This document shows, piece after piece, positions 62,273-64,000 of a stretch of 64,000 nt of DNA (position 1 is the first letter of the stretch; the number at the start of each line of letters is the position of its first letter). The notes beneath the pieces are model-generated. The model was not told the DNA's origin. It made no database searches and saw only the letters and a list, made by a program, of their open reading frames with translations. Source of the stretch: Prodigiosinella aquatilis (GTDB lineage: Bacteria; Pseudomonadota; Gammaproteobacteria; Enterobacterales; Enterobacteriaceae); contig CP128857.1 of the NCBI GenBank assembly GCA_030388725.1, forward strand, positions 3,782,001-3,846,000, read 5' to 3'. The position numbers and the translations under genes are program-made.

Positions 62273-62300
62273 GTATACATAAAAATGACAAACTGTATAC
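62273..62300. promoter_or_regulatory. Paired GTATAC half-palindromes, probable HpxS operator
   Basis: GTATAC occurs at 62273-62278 and 62295-62300, 22 bases centre to centre, two helix turns apart, between divergent hpxS and the permease gene. The context CTGTATACAAA resembles FCD-type GntR sites. Confidence 0.5.
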
Positions 62301-62392
62301 AAAAAATCTCTTTTTGGCCCAATTCCTGCAATATCCCATTACATACATCGAGATCATCTATTTCACGATCGCAGTCAACAGGAGCAGATTTC

Positions 62393-63877
62393 ATGCCAGA
62401 AAATAATACGTTAGCCAATGACGCCCAGGCACATTACAGCCCCAGATTGTGTAATGAAGATCTGGCCCCGACGCGCGTCCAAAGCTGGTCCTGGTACAAC
62501 ATTTTTTCGTTCTGGATGTCGGATGTACACAGCATGGGAGGTTATGTGGTGGCCGCCAGCTTCTTCACGTTGGGTCTGGCCAGTTGGCAGGTTCTGTTAT
62601 GCCTGCTGATAGGTATTTGTATCGTACAACTGTGCGCCAATCTGGTAGCCAAACCCAGCCAGATGAGCGGCGTACCTTATGCGGTAGTTTGCCGTCAGGC
62701 TTTTGGCGTGTTTGGCGCCAACATCCCGGCGGTTATTCGAGGTCTGATCGCCTTCGCCTGGTATGGCATTCAAACCTATCTGGCTGCCAACGCCTTGATG
62801 CTGGTGCTACTGAAGTTCTATCCGACCCTCACGCCACTAACGCAGAATCACTGGCTTGGCTTGTCGGCTCTGGGCTGGATCTGTTTTGGCATCATGTGGT
62901 TCCTGCAGGCAATGGTGTTCTGGCACGGCATGAGCGCTATCAAGCGCTTTATTGATGTCGCCGGTCCGGCGGTCTACATAGTGATGCTATCGCTGGCTGG
63001 TTGGATTATCTACAAAACCGGTCTGGAAAATATCTCTTTTACTCTCGCCAGCAAAACCCTCACTACCGGAGAACAGACATGGCAAATGATCACCGCGACC
63101 GCGCTGGTCGTCTCTTACTTCTCCGGTCCATTGCTGAACTTCGGCGATTTTGCCCGCTATGGCAAAAACATGCAGGAAATCCGACGCGGTAACCGCTGGG
63201 GTTTACCGTTTAACTTCTTGCTGTTTTCCATCGTTACCGTGGTGATTGTCTCCGGCACCCAGTCGCTGTTCGGACAGATGATTACCGACCCGATTGAAAC
63301 GGTTAGTCGTGTAGGCAGTAGCGTAGCGGTAGCACTCGGCCTGCTGACCATGATCGTGGCGACCATCGGCATTAATATCGTAGCAAACTTTGTTTCCCCG
63401 GCGTTTGATTTTTCCAACTGTTCACCGCAACGCATCAGCTTCCGTACCGGCGGTATGATCGCCGCCGTGGGTTCCGTCCTGCTGACACCATGGAACCTGT
63501 TTCAGTCACCGGAACTGATTCACTACACGCTGGATGTACTCGGCGCCTTTATCGGCCCACTGTTTGGCATTCTGCTGGCAGACTTTTACCTGATTAAAGG
63601 CGCCAAGATCCATGTGGATGATCTGTTCGACGCTACGCCGACCGGTCGTTATTGGTATCGCAACGGCTTTAATCCCAATGCGGTTCTGGCGCTGATCCCG
63701 GCGGTCGCTATCGGTTTGATCATCAGCTTCATCCCGGCCTGGCATGCCGTAGCTAATTTCAGTTGGTTCATCGGCACATTTCTGGGTGCCAGTTGCTATC
63801 GTTACCTGGCGCGTCATGAACACGCGGTAAAAACCAGCGCCACCACAATGCGTGGGTTGTTATTGCGCAAGGACTGA
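62393..63877 (+). CDS. NCS1-family allantoin/purine permease
   Basis: The start at ATG 62393 has AGGAG eight bases upstream; the open frame to 62285 crosses the operator. The 494-residue membrane protein has twelve hydrophobic segments of the nucleobase:cation symporter-1 family: RVQSWSWYNIFSFWMSDVHS, YAVVCRQAFGVFGANIPAVI, FAWYGIQTYLAANAL, SYFSGPLLNFGDFARYGKN. Members import allantoin, hydantoins, uracil or cytosine. Divergent from hpxSAB and probably under HpxS control, so allantoin is the likeliest substrate. Confidence 0.9.
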   Translation: MPENNTLANDAQAHYSPRLCNEDLAPTRVQSWSWYNIFSFWMSDVHSMGGYVVAASFFTLGLASWQVLLCLLIGICIVQLCANLVAKPSQMSGVPYAVVCRQAFGVFGANIPAVIRGLIAFAWYGIQTYLAANALMLVLLKFYPTLTPLTQNHWLGLSALGWICFGIMWFLQAMVFWHGMSAIKRFIDVAGPAVYIVMLSLAGWIIYKTGLENISFTLASKTLTTGEQTWQMITATALVVSYFSGPLLNFGDFARYGKNMQEIRRGNRWGLPFNFLLFSIVTVVIVSGTQSLFGQMITDPIETVSRVGSSVAVALGLLTMIVATIGINIVANFVSPAFDFSNCSPQRISFRTGGMIAAVGSVLLTPWNLFQSPELIHYTLDVLGAFIGPLFGILLADFYLIKGAKIHVDDLFDATPTGRYWYRNGFNPNAVLALIPAVAIGLIISFIPAWHAVANFSWFIGTFLGASCYRYLARHEHAVKTSATTMRGLLLRKD

Positions 63878-63902
63878 TATTCAGCGGCACGAATAAAAAC
63901 CA

Positions 63903-63936
63903 CGGGGGAGTTCCATAAAAAACGACGACTCCCCCG
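63903..63936 (-). terminator. Hairpin terminator of the gene entering from the right
   Basis: CGGGGGAGT and ACTCCCCCG form a perfect nine-base stem with a 16-base loop. On the minus strand it is followed by GTGGTTTTTATTC, a T-run, so it ends transcription arriving leftward from the partial gene at 63950. It may also stop the permease transcript. Confidence 0.7.
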
Positions 63937-63949
63937 CAATGCTTGCCCA

Positions 63950-64000
63950 TCAAGAAACCAGGATACCCGCGCCAACCACCACGTTCGCCTCCTTCTGGAG
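63950..64000 (-). CDS. C-terminal end of an unidentified gene (partial)
   Basis: The minus strand reads LQKEANVVVGAGILVS and a TGA stop, open to the window edge. The terminator hairpin 14 bases further left has its T-run on this strand, which supports a real gene end here. Sixteen residues are too few to name it. Confidence 0.5.
   Translation of the reverse strand, partial: LQKEANVVVGAGILVS

Overview
The window reads as chromosome of a soft-rot enterobacterium of the Dickeya/Musicola/Pectobacterium group. The core block from about 32.2 to 49.2 kb keeps enterobacterial order and close sequence identity with Escherichia coli genes (tRNA-Thr, proA, proB, crl, frsA, gpt, pepD, dinB, yafK, yafJ, gmhA, fadE, yajD, ybdL, yafV). 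It is flanked by plant-associated sugar uptake genes and by a purine-catabolic hpx cluster of the Klebsiella type. The genus is an inference from gene content; no rRNA is present.

Layout. 0-10 kb: start of a periplasmic binding protein (runs off the left edge), a 1 kb gene-free stretch with a palindromic repeat, a truncated UTRA regulator, an NRAMP-like transporter, a GPH sugar symporter with a family 3 glycosidase, a DeoR-type regulator with tandem repeats at its start, an inositol-monophosphatase fragment and a VOC protein. 10-15.3 kb: DUF1203 protein, EamA permease, then a sugar ABC system whose ATPase and permease are fused in one chain. 15.6-22.5 kb: AT-rich sugar-acid/beta-glucoside island with a DsdC-like regulator, a GH4 phospho-glycosidase, cellobiose-type PTS EIIC, EIIB and EIIA, and an enolase-superfamily dehydratase.

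22.5-32.3 kb is an AT-rich genomic island ending at a tRNA-Thr(CGU). It holds IS3-family debris, an unrecognised two-gene membrane unit, an EVE/PUA-like protein, and an AAA ATPase resembling RloC/PrrC-type anticodon nucleases. That ATPase gene is cut by an IS21-family element with a 7-bp target duplication. A broken integrase lies next to the tRNA. The left boundary of the island could not be seen.

49.2-64 kb is a purine/allantoin degradation cluster. HpxA and HpxB interconvert and open allantoin, HpxK takes allantoate to ureidoglycine, HpxJ transaminates it with glyoxylate to oxalurate, and HpxW removes ammonia from oxamate. HpxX/HpxY/HpxZ resemble the AtzG/AtzE/AtzH amidase set and may act between oxalurate and oxamate. 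A polar amino-acid-type ABC transporter, an NCS1 permease, an RpiR-type regulator and the GntR-type regulator HpxS complete it. Shared operator-like motifs link the ABC operon to hpxW and mark the hpxS/permease divergent region.

Regulatory sites supported by sequence include a LexA box at dinB, a FadR-like site at fadE, tandem MetJ boxes before ybdL, and a 16-bp motif repeated in front of both arms of the hpx cluster. No CRISPR array was seen.
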